From: Clostridiales bacterium FE2011
GTDB taxonomy: Bacteria; Bacillota; Clostridia; Christensenellales; Aristaeellaceae
Direction: 5' to 3'
DNA: 64,000 nt
Assembly (NCBI GenBank): GCA_017569305.1
Contig: CP069418.1
Coordinates: 3,100,001 to 3,164,000, forward strand
Numbering within the stretch: position 1 is the first letter of the stretch; the number at the start of each line of letters is the position of its first letter. The notes below the pieces were generated by a model, which saw only the letters and a list, made by a program, of their open reading frames with translations, did no database searches and had not been told where the DNA came from. Of this stretch, positions 1 through 7,453 are shown one piece after another. Made by a program: the position numbers and the translations under genes.

Positions 1-168
1 CCGGTACAGGAAACACCGCGCCGGACAACCAAACTGAACAGCCATTGTTTCTCAAGCGCTCTGGGACTGATGGATCTGATCATCGATACGATCGAACAGC
101 AGCGTCAGCCGGCAGCCGGCGCAAGTGGCAAAATCAAAGACTTTTTCCGCAGTCTGTTGGGAGGTTAA
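1..168 (+). CDS. C-terminal fragment of FtsA-like cell division protein
   Basis: An open frame enters from the left edge and stops at 166-168, giving about 55 residues. The visible end has a hydrophobic [11 protein letters not shown] stretch, a Gln/Ala/Gly linker and a basic-aromatic tail ([12 protein letters not shown]). In ftsA genes the end of domain 2B is followed by a linker and a C-terminal amphipathic membrane-targeting helix, and ftsA normally lies directly upstream of ftsZ, as here with a 4-bp gap. The call rests on position and tail character; too little is visible for domain evidence. The start lies outside the window. Confidence 0.5.
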   Translation, partial: PVQETPRRTTKLNSHCFSSALGLMDLIIDTIEQQRQPAAGASGKIKDFFRSLLGG

Positions 169-172
169 GAGT

Positions 173-1627
173 ATGATTGAATTCCAGAACGAAGAACAGA
201 GCACTTTCGCATCAATTAAAGTGGTCGGATGCGGCGGCGGCGGAAACAATGCTGTCAACCGCATGGTGAACGCCGGCCTGCGCGGGGTGGATTTCATCTC
301 CGTGAATACAGACCGTCAGGCCCTGAGCCAGACAAACGCACAGGTTAAGATCCAGATCGGTGAAAAGCTGACCAAGGGTCTGGGCGCCGGCGCTATTCCT
401 GAGGTGGGCCGCCGTGCTGCCGAGGAAAGCCGCGAAGAGATCGCTTCCGCCCTGAAAGGCGCGGACCTGGTGTTCATCACCGCCGGTATGGGCGGCGGCA
501 CCGGTACCGGTGCGGCTCCGATCGTTGCTGAGATTGCGCGGGACCTGGGAACGCTGACGATTGCGGTTGTGACCAAGCCCTTCAATTTCGAAGGCAAACA
601 GCGGATGAAGAATGCGGAAGCCGGTATTGCTGAGCTGAAGCAGCATGTTGATACCCTGGTTGTGATCCCCAATGACCGCCTGCTCCAGGTGGTAAACAAG
701 GGAACCACAATGATCGAAGCTTTCCAGATTGCGGACGACGTGCTGCGTCAGGGCATCCAGGGCATCAGTGACCTGATCGCTGTGCCTGCCATGATCAACC
801 TGGACTTCGCCGATGTGAAGACTGTTATGGAGTCCGGCGGTATGGCCCATATGGGTATTGGCACTGGAAGCGGCGAAAACAAGCTGGTCGAAGCAGCCAA
901 GAACGCGATTTCTTCTCCGCTGCTTGAAACGAACATTGACGGCGCACGCGCTGTGCTGATCAACGTAACCGGCGGCGAAGATATCTCCATCGTGGATATC
1001 AACGAGGCAGCCAACCTGATTATGGAAGCGGCGGATCCCGACGCGAACATCATCTTCGGTGCGGGTATCGACGAAACCATGGGCGACGAGGTGCGCATCA
1101 CCGTTATTGCCACCGGCTTCGAAAAAACGCCTTTCCCTGTAAAGGAACCGGCACGCAAGCCGCGTGAGATTGAGCATGAACGCCTGTTCGGTTCTTTCGG
1201 AACGAATTTCTCCAGAACCGAATCAACAGCAGCCCGGACATCCTTTGATACGCCGGCAGCTTCTCCCACCAGTCCCTTCTCTTCCGGAAACACCGGAGAG
1301 GTGCCGACCTTTATGAGCAGCAGCCGTCCCAGCATGGGTGTGCCCGGCATGGTGAATACCGGCTCCTTCCAGACCGGATTCAGCTATCAGCAGACGGCTC
1401 CGCAGCAGCCTGTGCAGGCAACACAGCCCTTCGCACCGATGGGACAGCCCGCGGGAGTGCCCCAGGCTACGGCGGCTTTCGGCACACAGCCTGCCAACTA
1501 TCAGCCGCTGTTTAACAACAACGGACAGGTAACAGGCCAGACCGGAGCTTACCAGCCTGTACCCCAGAACCAGGCTATGGAAACAGACTCCCATGGAGTA
1601 CCGAACTTCATGAAGCGGAAAAAGTAA
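173..1627 (+). CDS. ftsZ: Cell division GTPase FtsZ
   Basis: Tubulin-like GTPase that polymerises at midcell and scaffolds the divisome. The 484-residue product has the N-terminal nucleotide loop [13 protein letters not shown] near residues 18-30 and the tubulin signature [10 protein letters not shown] near 105-114. A long Ser/Thr/Pro/Gln-rich linker (about 330-470) ends in a short tail with VPNFMKRKK that corresponds to the FtsA/SepF-binding peptide. I chose the ATG at 173 because GGGAGGT (159-165) sits 7 bases upstream; an in-frame ATG at 125 lies inside the preceding gene. It is the last gene of a division cluster and is followed by a strong terminator. Confidence 0.97.
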   Translation: MIEFQNEEQSTFASIKVVGCGGGGNNAVNRMVNAGLRGVDFISVNTDRQALSQTNAQVKIQIGEKLTKGLGAGAIPEVGRRAAEESREEIASALKGADLVFITAGMGGGTGTGAAPIVAEIARDLGTLTIAVVTKPFNFEGKQRMKNAEAGIAELKQHVDTLVVIPNDRLLQVVNKGTTMIEAFQIADDVLRQGIQGISDLIAVPAMINLDFADVKTVMESGGMAHMGIGTGSGENKLVEAAKNAISSPLLETNIDGARAVLINVTGGEDISIVDINEAANLIMEAADPDANIIFGAGIDETMGDEVRITVIATGFEKTPFPVKEPARKPREIEHERLFGSFGTNFSRTESTAARTSFDTPAASPTSPFSSGNTGEVPTFMSSSRPSMGVPGMVNTGSFQTGFSYQQTAPQQPVQATQPFAPMGQPAGVPQATAAFGTQPANYQPLFNNNGQVTGQTGAYQPVPQNQAMETDSHGVPNFMKRKK

Positions 1628-1639
1628 GAACATACAACC

Positions 1640-1669
1640 GGCGGCGGATGAAGATCCGCCGCCTTTTTT
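1640..1669 (+). terminator. Rho-independent terminator after ftsZ
   Basis: A perfect 10-bp stem GGCGGCGGAT / ATCCGCCGCC with a 4-nt GAAG loop is followed directly by six T. It separates ftsZ from the solute-binding-protein gene. Confidence 0.93.
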
Positions 1670-1689
1670 ATGCCATAAGAAAAGATGGC

Positions 1690-1718
1690 TGGAAAAAGTA
1701 ACGGCGGTAGGATATAAT
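1690..1718 (+). promoter_or_regulatory. Probable sigma-70-type promoter
   Basis: A weak -35 TGGAAA (1690-1695), 17-bp spacer and perfect -10 TATAAT (1713-1718) precede the lipoprotein gene starting at 1754, downstream of the ftsZ terminator. Confidence 0.55.
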
Positions 1719-1753
1719 ATAATGTCAGAGTATATTGTTTCGGGAGGTCGCGT

Positions 1754-3250
1754 ATGCGCAAAGGTTTTGTCTGGATTCTGGTGATTCTCATGCTGTTTTC
1801 CACGGCATGCGGTGAAAGTATGCAGAAAGCACCCGATTATATTATGGAAGGTTATGACGGAGACGTTAACTACCGCGTATGGGAAACCAATCTCTTCTTT
1901 GAGCGGATGCAGGAGAAAACCGGCATTTCTTTCCAATATACACAGTACAGTGATTACGATAAGTGGACGCAGCGCAAGGAAGAACTGCAGGCAAACGACA
2001 ATCTTCCGGACGTTCTTTTCAAGGCGGAACTGAGTGCCTCTGAGGTCAGGGATCTTTACCAGTCTGGCCGGATCATCGATCTTGCACCTTATCTGGAACA
2101 GTACGCGCCGGATCTGTGGAAGCTCCTGGAAGAACATCCTGACTGGAAAAAAGCAATTATAGTGTCGGATGGCGCAATCCCTGCGCTGCCTGCAATCAAT
2201 ACGCTGCAAAATAACGACGCCATGTGGATTAATACGGCATGGCTGAAGAAACTGAAGCTGGACGCTCCCACAACAGCTGATGAGCTGACGGAAGTGCTCA
2301 GGGCTTTCAAAACAGGAGATCCCAACGGAAACTATCAGCAGGATGAGATCCCGCTGGGCTTTGTCGGCATGTGGGAGCTTCGCTTCCTGGCGCACGCTTT
2401 CGGAATGATCGATAACGATTATTACATCAGTGAAAAAGACGGTATCGTTTCTTCCTCTCTGACCTCGGAAGAGAACAGGGCATTCCTGACCTGGCTGCAT
2501 CAGCTGTGGGAAGAGGGACTGCTGGATTCGACAGGTTTTTCGACCAACGATAACCTCCGGCAGATCACAGACGAGAATAAGGCGATTCCGTACGGCGTGC
2601 TGCTTTCCACTACTCCGCTGACCATTCTGCCCCAGAAAGCGCTGGAACAGTATGCGCTGCTGGAACCGCTGAGCTATAATGGAACAAAGATCTACCGGGA
2701 TTTTGCCGGAGACCTGGTAAGAGGCACTTTTGCCATCACCTCTGCATGCAAGGAGCCGGAGAAACTGGTTGCCTGGGTGAATACCCTTTATACACAGGAA
2801 GGCAGCCTGATGGCTTACTACGGCCTTGAAGGGGAAGAGTACATCTGGAATGAAAACGGGCTGTGGGAGTGGAACTATCCGCTGCAGACCGTGGCTGACG
2901 AGATCCTTCCGACGCATACCATCAGCGAGGGCGGAACCGCGCCCTCCTGGGTGGACGCCGGCTTCCAGACGAAATATATGGATGAGGCTACCCGGAACGT
3001 TGTGGAGTCTCTGCAGACATTGAAACAGTACAGCGTTATTCCTTACCCGCCTGTGACGCTGAGCGCAGAAGACGAGGCGAGGGTCACAGAGATCCAGGAC
3101 GGCCTGTCCCGCTATGCTGAAAAGGCGATGGCCTGCTTTGTGACAGGCGATACGGAAATGACCGATGAAAACTGGGAAGAGTTCTGCAGAACAGTAGAGG
3201 AAAAGGGTCTGCAGGAAATGATTGGAATCTGGCAGAAGGCCATTCAATAA
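1754..3250 (+). CDS. Extracellular solute-binding lipoprotein (ABC transporter family 1 type)
   Basis: A 498-residue protein with a lipoprotein signal peptide: a basic start, hydrophobic core and lipobox FSTAC with the acylated Cys at residue 19. The remainder resembles large carbohydrate or oligosaccharide-binding proteins of CUT1-type ABC importers, including acidic and aromatic surface stretches and a periplasmic-binding-protein II-like segment order (PDVLFKAELSASEVRDL, AINTLQNNDAMWINTAWLKKL). GGGAGGT lies 7-12 bases before the ATG. No permease gene is adjacent; galK follows after 15 bp and may be co-transcribed, suggesting a galactoside-type substrate, but that is only inference. Confidence 0.8.
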   Translation: MRKGFVWILVILMLFSTACGESMQKAPDYIMEGYDGDVNYRVWETNLFFERMQEKTGISFQYTQYSDYDKWTQRKEELQANDNLPDVLFKAELSASEVRDLYQSGRIIDLAPYLEQYAPDLWKLLEEHPDWKKAIIVSDGAIPALPAINTLQNNDAMWINTAWLKKLKLDAPTTADELTEVLRAFKTGDPNGNYQQDEIPLGFVGMWELRFLAHAFGMIDNDYYISEKDGIVSSSLTSEENRAFLTWLHQLWEEGLLDSTGFSTNDNLRQITDENKAIPYGVLLSTTPLTILPQKALEQYALLEPLSYNGTKIYRDFAGDLVRGTFAITSACKEPEKLVAWVNTLYTQEGSLMAYYGLEGEEYIWNENGLWEWNYPLQTVADEILPTHTISEGGTAPSWVDAGFQTKYMDEATRNVVESLQTLKQYSVIPYPPVTLSAEDEARVTEIQDGLSRYAEKAMACFVTGDTEMTDENWEEFCRTVEEKGLQEMIGIWQKAIQ

Positions 3251-3265
3251 ACGGAGGTGATCCGG

Positions 3266-4549
3266 ATGGGATACACAGAGGACAGGATCAGGAAACTGCT
3301 TTCAGATAGCGTACAGGATCAGCTCCGGTATCTGTACGGTTCAGACCGAAAAATAATTGAAACGCAGACACAGCGTTATGCCGGTCTGCTCAGCCGCTTT
3401 ACGGCTATTTTCGGGGAGCGCGAAAATGTGCAGCTGATCAGTGCGCCCGGAAGAACGGAAATCGGCGGCAATCATACGGATCATAACCACGGCAGGGTGC
3501 TCGCGGCATCTGTGAACCTGGATGCGCTGTGTGCTGTCAGTCCCCGGGACGACATGAAGGTGCGTTTTCACAGCGAAGGATATGACGCCATTGAGATGGA
3601 CCTGACGGACCTGTCTGTGATTCCTGAAGAAAAAGGGACGACACGGGCACTGATCCGGGGTGTGGCTGCCGGTATGAAGAAGGCAGGGTACAGAATCGGC
3701 GGCTTTGACGCTGCTGTGACATCCACAGTGGCAGGCGGCAGCGGCCTGAGCAGTTCAGCGGCCCTGGAAGTGATGCTTACCGGAGTACTGGACAGCCTGT
3801 ACAACGCTTTTGAGATGCCCTATGTGCTTCGTGCGCAGATCAGCAAGCAGGCAGAAAACGAATATTTCGGGAAACCTTCCGGATTGCTGGATCAGATGGC
3901 CAGCGCGGCAGGCGGACTGGTGACCGTCGACTTCCGGGATACAGATCATCCGGAAGTGGAGGCGATTTCCTATGATTTCGCCAAGAAGGGTTATTCACTC
4001 GTTGTTGTAGCCACAGGCGGATCACATGCAAACCTGACAGATCAGTATGCGGCGATTCCGGCGGAGATGAAGAGCGTGGCGGAATGTTTCGGCCAGCCGG
4101 TACTGCGCGGTCTGACCGGAGAACAGATCATGGAGAAGATCAGTGACCTGCGTACCAAAGTCAGCGACCGGGCGCTTCTGCGGGCTTTCCATTTCATCCA
4201 GGAAGACGAGCGTGTGCCGGAGCAGGTAGCTGCCCTGAAGAAAGACCGGATCGGAGATTTCCTGCAGCTGATCATTGACAGCGGACGGTCCAGCTATATG
4301 TACCTGCAGAATATCTACGCAGATCCTGCGGACCAGAGCCTGAGCCTTGCCCTGTGCATGGCAGAAGATATGCTTCGCGGCAAAGGCGCATGGCGGATTC
4401 ATGGCGGCGGATTCGCGGGAACGACGCTGAACTTTGTTCCGTTGGAAAAGGTGGAACAATTTGTAGAGACGATGAACAGTGCATTCGGGAAAGACGCATG
4501 CAGTGTGTTGAATATTCGCCCTGTCGGCACAGCAAGAATCGATTTTTAA
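3266..4549 (+). CDS. galK: Galactokinase
   Basis: GHMP-family kinase that phosphorylates galactose at C1 with ATP, the first committed step of the Leloir pathway. The 427-residue product carries the galactokinase signature PGRTEIGGNHTDHNHG at about 61-76 and the GHMP ATP-binding loop GGSGLSSSAA at about 157-166. The C-terminal RIHGGGFAGT is the third GHMP motif. An in-frame GTG lies at 3257, but GGAGGTGA (3253-3259) is the ribosome site for the ATG at 3266. No galT or galE is seen nearby. Confidence 0.95.
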   Translation: MGYTEDRIRKLLSDSVQDQLRYLYGSDRKIIETQTQRYAGLLSRFTAIFGERENVQLISAPGRTEIGGNHTDHNHGRVLAASVNLDALCAVSPRDDMKVRFHSEGYDAIEMDLTDLSVIPEEKGTTRALIRGVAAGMKKAGYRIGGFDAAVTSTVAGGSGLSSSAALEVMLTGVLDSLYNAFEMPYVLRAQISKQAENEYFGKPSGLLDQMASAAGGLVTVDFRDTDHPEVEAISYDFAKKGYSLVVVATGGSHANLTDQYAAIPAEMKSVAECFGQPVLRGLTGEQIMEKISDLRTKVSDRALLRAFHFIQEDERVPEQVAALKKDRIGDFLQLIIDSGRSSYMYLQNIYADPADQSLSLALCMAEDMLRGKGAWRIHGGGFAGTTLNFVPLEKVEQFVETMNSAFGKDACSVLNIRPVGTARIDF

Positions 4550-4554
4550 TCGAT

Positions 4555-4591
4555 TCAATGAATACTGAAAACTGAAGACTGAAGAATGAAT
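4555..4591. repeat. Short AT-rich degenerate direct-repeat tract
   Basis: The galK-tsaE gap contains tandem near-repeats of the form ACTGAAAACTGAAGACTGAAG followed by AATGAATAATGA. It belongs to a class of simple intergenic tracts (GAATT/GAATG/ATTATGA units) seen at several other gaps in this window. Confidence 0.5.
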
Positions 4592-4612
4592 AATGATAGT
4601 TGGATTGACGGA

Positions 4613-5059
4613 ATGAACACAGTGATAACAAACAGTGCGGCAGAAACCAGAGCACTGGGAAAGCGGCTGGCTGAGCAACTGAAAGCAGGAGACGTGATCC
4701 TGCTGGAGGGAGACCTGGGAGCCGGGAAAAGCGAGTTCGCCCGGGGCGTGGCAAAAGGGCTGGGAGTGACGGAGACCGTCACCAGCCCCAGCTTTACAAT
4801 CCTGAACGTTTACGAGAGCGGAAAGCTGCCGCTGTATCACTTTGACTGGTACCGGCTGGAAAGCTCGGAAGAGCTGTATGAACTCGGGATGGATGAATAT
4901 CTGGGAGGAAACGGGATCGCGCTGGTGGAATGGCCGGCACAGTGCCCGGACGCGGTGCCGGAGGAATGCCTACGGATCCGGATAACAGCAACAGGAGAAA
5001 ACAGCCGCCAGATTGAAACGGAACCCTGCGGCGGTTTCAGGATGATTACGCTGGAATGA
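4613..5059 (+). CDS. tsaE: tRNA t6A37 biosynthesis ATPase TsaE
   Basis: P-loop ATPase that works with TsaB and TsaD in N6-threonylcarbamoyladenosine formation on ANN-decoding tRNAs. The product is about 148 residues, normal for TsaE, with Walker A GDLGAGKS at 33-40 and the family motifs SPSFTILNVYE and LYHFDWYRL. I chose the ATG at 4613 because family members start just before the xxITNSAAETRxLGxxL block; an in-frame ATG at 4586 would add nine unconserved residues. tsaB follows after 9 bp. Confidence 0.94.
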   Translation: MNTVITNSAAETRALGKRLAEQLKAGDVILLEGDLGAGKSEFARGVAKGLGVTETVTSPSFTILNVYESGKLPLYHFDWYRLESSEELYELGMDEYLGGNGIALVEWPAQCPDAVPEECLRIRITATGENSRQIETEPCGGFRMITLE

Positions 5060-5068
5060 GGCGGGATA

Positions 5069-5761
5069 ATGAAAATACTGGTAATTGATACATCAGGTCC
5101 TGTGTGCGGTACAGCCGTCATGGACGAAGAAAAGGTATACAGTGAGTTTACGGCTCAGAATAAAAACACTCATTCCGCCAGCCTGATGCCGATGATTGAG
5201 GCTGCGCTGAACGCGGCGGGAAAAGAAATCGGCGAGCTGGACGCCGTGGCTGCGGTGACAGGCCCCGGAAGCTTTACAGGCGTCCGCATCGGCGTGGCTA
5301 CCGCAAAGGGACTGGCGCACGGGGCAGGACTGCCCTGCATTCCTGTGGACGCGCTGGAAGCGCTGAGTGAATCGGCCGGAGAATTTGACGGTATTGTGTG
5401 CCCGATCCAGGACGCGCGTGCCGGGCAGGTATACGGGGCGGCTTTCCGGAAAGGGGAAAGGCTGACCGGAGACGCACCGATGAAGCTGGAGGAATACCTG
5501 GATACAGTGGAAGCGCTGGGGGAACGTTTCCTTTTCATCGGCGACGGGGCACCTGTCCACAAGCAGGCGATTACGGCACGGCTTGGTGACAGGGCTGAGT
5601 TCGCACCTGCTTTCCGCGGTTATCTGCGTCCGTCCGCCGCCGGCTCCATTGCGCTCCGAAAGGGCGGGGAGACTGATTACCTGGGCCTGCAGGCCACATA
5701 TCTGCGTCCGCCGAATGCCCAGAAAAACAAAAAGCTGCTGGAGGCCATGGGGCATGAGTGA
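5069..5761 (+). CDS. tsaB: tRNA t6A37 biosynthesis protein TsaB
   Basis: Non-catalytic ASKHA-fold partner of TsaD in the t6A complex. The 230-residue protein begins MKILVIDTSG and has the conserved GPGSFTGVRIGVATAKGLA block around residue 66-84. Its stop codon overlaps the start of rimI (5754), a tsaE-tsaB-rimI order common in Firmicutes. TsaD is not in the window. Confidence 0.95.
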   Translation: MKILVIDTSGPVCGTAVMDEEKVYSEFTAQNKNTHSASLMPMIEAALNAAGKEIGELDAVAAVTGPGSFTGVRIGVATAKGLAHGAGLPCIPVDALEALSESAGEFDGIVCPIQDARAGQVYGAAFRKGERLTGDAPMKLEEYLDTVEALGERFLFIGDGAPVHKQAITARLGDRAEFAPAFRGYLRPSAAGSIALRKGGETDYLGLQATYLRPPNAQKNKKLLEAMGHE

Positions 5762-6260
5762 ACCGGTGATCCGTTTCATGCGGCTGAAGGACGTGGACCA
5801 GGTCGCTGAAATAGAGCAGGCCACCTTCGCGCGGCCCTGGAGCAGGGAAAGCTTCCGGCAGGAGGTGACCCGGAACGCGGTTGCCAGGTATCTGGTGGCG
5901 GAAGAGGACGGAAAAATCCTCGGTTATGCCGGGGCATGGATTATTCTCGATGAAAGCCATATTACCAACATTGCAGTGAGGGAAGAGGCAAGAGGCAGGG
6001 GAATCGGTAAAAAGCTGACAGCTGAGCTGCTTCAGGTTCTTTCCAATCTGGGTGCCTCCTATGCCACGCTGGAGGTGCGGGTGAGCAATCTCCGGGCGCA
6101 GAATCTTTACAAAAGCCTTGGATTTGTTTCTGTCGGGAAGCGGAAGCGGTATTACGAGGATAATAACGAGGATGCTTTCCTGATGGTTTGTGAACATATG
6201 CCGGAAGTGGATCCGGATTATACTGAAGAACCCTGGATTGAAAAGGAGGATGAGCAATGA
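5754..6260 (+). CDS. rimI: Ribosomal-protein-alanine N-acetyltransferase RimI-like
   Basis: GNAT acetyltransferase of 168 residues that in the family acetylates the N-terminal Ala of ribosomal protein S18 or other N-termini. The acetyl-CoA loop appears as VREEARGRGIGKKLTAELL, followed by the typical ATLEVRVSNLRAQNLYKSLGF block. The ATG at 5754 has GGAGGC upstream and overlaps the tsaB stop by 8 bp; longer in-frame extensions read into tsaB. It overlaps deoB by 4 bp, so translation is probably coupled. Confidence 0.92.
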   Translation: MSEPVIRFMRLKDVDQVAEIEQATFARPWSRESFRQEVTRNAVARYLVAEEDGKILGYAGAWIILDESHITNIAVREEARGRGIGKKLTAELLQVLSNLGASYATLEVRVSNLRAQNLYKSLGFVSVGKRKRYYEDNNEDAFLMVCEHMPEVDPDYTEEPWIEKEDEQ

Positions 6261-7423
6261 GCCGTGTGTTTCTGACTGTGCTGGATGCTGTAGGTACCGG
6301 TGAAGCCCCTGATGCCGCCGATTACGGCGATGTGGGTGCCAATACGCTGGGACATGTGATTGCTGCCTGCAACCCGAAACTGCCGAACATGGCAGAGATG
6401 GGCCTCGGACGGATCCCCGGAACCGGATACGCCTGGGACGGACCTGTGAAGGGAGCCTATGGCCGGGGAAGGGAAGTCAGCAAGGGCAAGGATACGACCT
6501 CGGGACACTGGGAAATTGCCGGTGTCCAGGTCAAAACCGCTTTCCCCACATTCCCGGAAGGCTTTCCGGCATCCTTTATGGAAGCGTACGAGAAAGCTAT
6601 CGGTTATAAATGCATCGGAAACAAGACGGCTTCCGGAACGGTGATCCTTGAGGAACTGGGAGAGGAACACCTGAAAAACCATACGCCGATTGTTTACACA
6701 AGCGCGGACAGCGTGTTCCAGATTGCCTGCCATGAGGAGCTTTTCCCACCGGAAAAACTCTACGAGTTCTGCCGGATTGCCCGGGAGATGCTCCAGGGTG
6801 AACTGGGAGTGGGCCGGGTGATTGCACGGCCTTTTGTCGGACAGCCCGGCAGCTTTAAACGGACCGGCAACCGCCGCGACTTTTCCCTGCCGCCCTGCGG
6901 CAGGACGCTTGCTGACGCCGTGAAGGAAGCGGGTATGGAAAGCATCGGTGTGGGCAAAATTGAGGACATCCTGGCCCACCAGGGACTGACAAAGAGCGAT
7001 CATGCCGCCGGAAACCCGGCCTGCATGGACGCACTGATCCGGTTCATGAAAACCGACTTTGACGGTCTGTGCTTTACCAACCTGGTGGATACAGACTCTG
7101 TATACGGACACAGGAACGATCCTGTGGGCTTCGCGGGGGCACTGGAGGCATTTGACGCCAGACTGCCGGAAATGAAATCATTGCTCCATCCCGGGGATCT
7201 GATGATCATTACCGCGGATCACGGCTGCGATCCCTGCTTCCTCCAGTCCACGGACCATACCCGGGAATATATCCCGATCCTGGCGTGGACACCCGGCATG
7301 AACACCGCGGCAGACCTGGGCGTACGCAGCACTTTTGCGGACATCGGCGCGACCTGTGCCGAATGGCTGGGACTGCCGGACCGCTTCGGAGCGGAATCCT
7401 TCGCAAAGGCCCTGAAGGAATAA
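6257..7423 (+). CDS. deoB: Phosphopentomutase
   Basis: Alkaline-phosphatase-superfamily mutase interconverting (deoxy)ribose-1-phosphate and -5-phosphate in nucleoside salvage. The 388-residue sequence begins MSRVFLTVLDAVGTGEAPDA, almost the textbook start. It contains the DTTSGHWEI segment that holds the phosphorylated Thr, and the metal-binding TADHGCDP and STDHTREYIP blocks. The start overlaps the rimI stop as ATGA. No other nucleoside-salvage gene is adjacent. Confidence 0.96.
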   Translation: MSRVFLTVLDAVGTGEAPDAADYGDVGANTLGHVIAACNPKLPNMAEMGLGRIPGTGYAWDGPVKGAYGRGREVSKGKDTTSGHWEIAGVQVKTAFPTFPEGFPASFMEAYEKAIGYKCIGNKTASGTVILEELGEEHLKNHTPIVYTSADSVFQIACHEELFPPEKLYEFCRIAREMLQGELGVGRVIARPFVGQPGSFKRTGNRRDFSLPPCGRTLADAVKEAGMESIGVGKIEDILAHQGLTKSDHAAGNPACMDALIRFMKTDFDGLCFTNLVDTDSVYGHRNDPVGFAGALEAFDARLPEMKSLLHPGDLMIITADHGCDPCFLQSTDHTREYIPILAWTPGMNTAADLGVRSTFADIGATCAEWLGLPDRFGAESFAKALKE

Positions 7424-7453
7424 ACACTGAATAATCAAAGGATAGGAATAGGT

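Noticed and set aside
1223..3247. A 674-residue open frame on the minus strand opposite the solute-binding protein gene
   Set aside because: It is antisense to recognised genes, has no ribosome site, and its translation is Cys/His/Arg-rich with no family likeness. GC-rich third positions leave long antisense frames open here.
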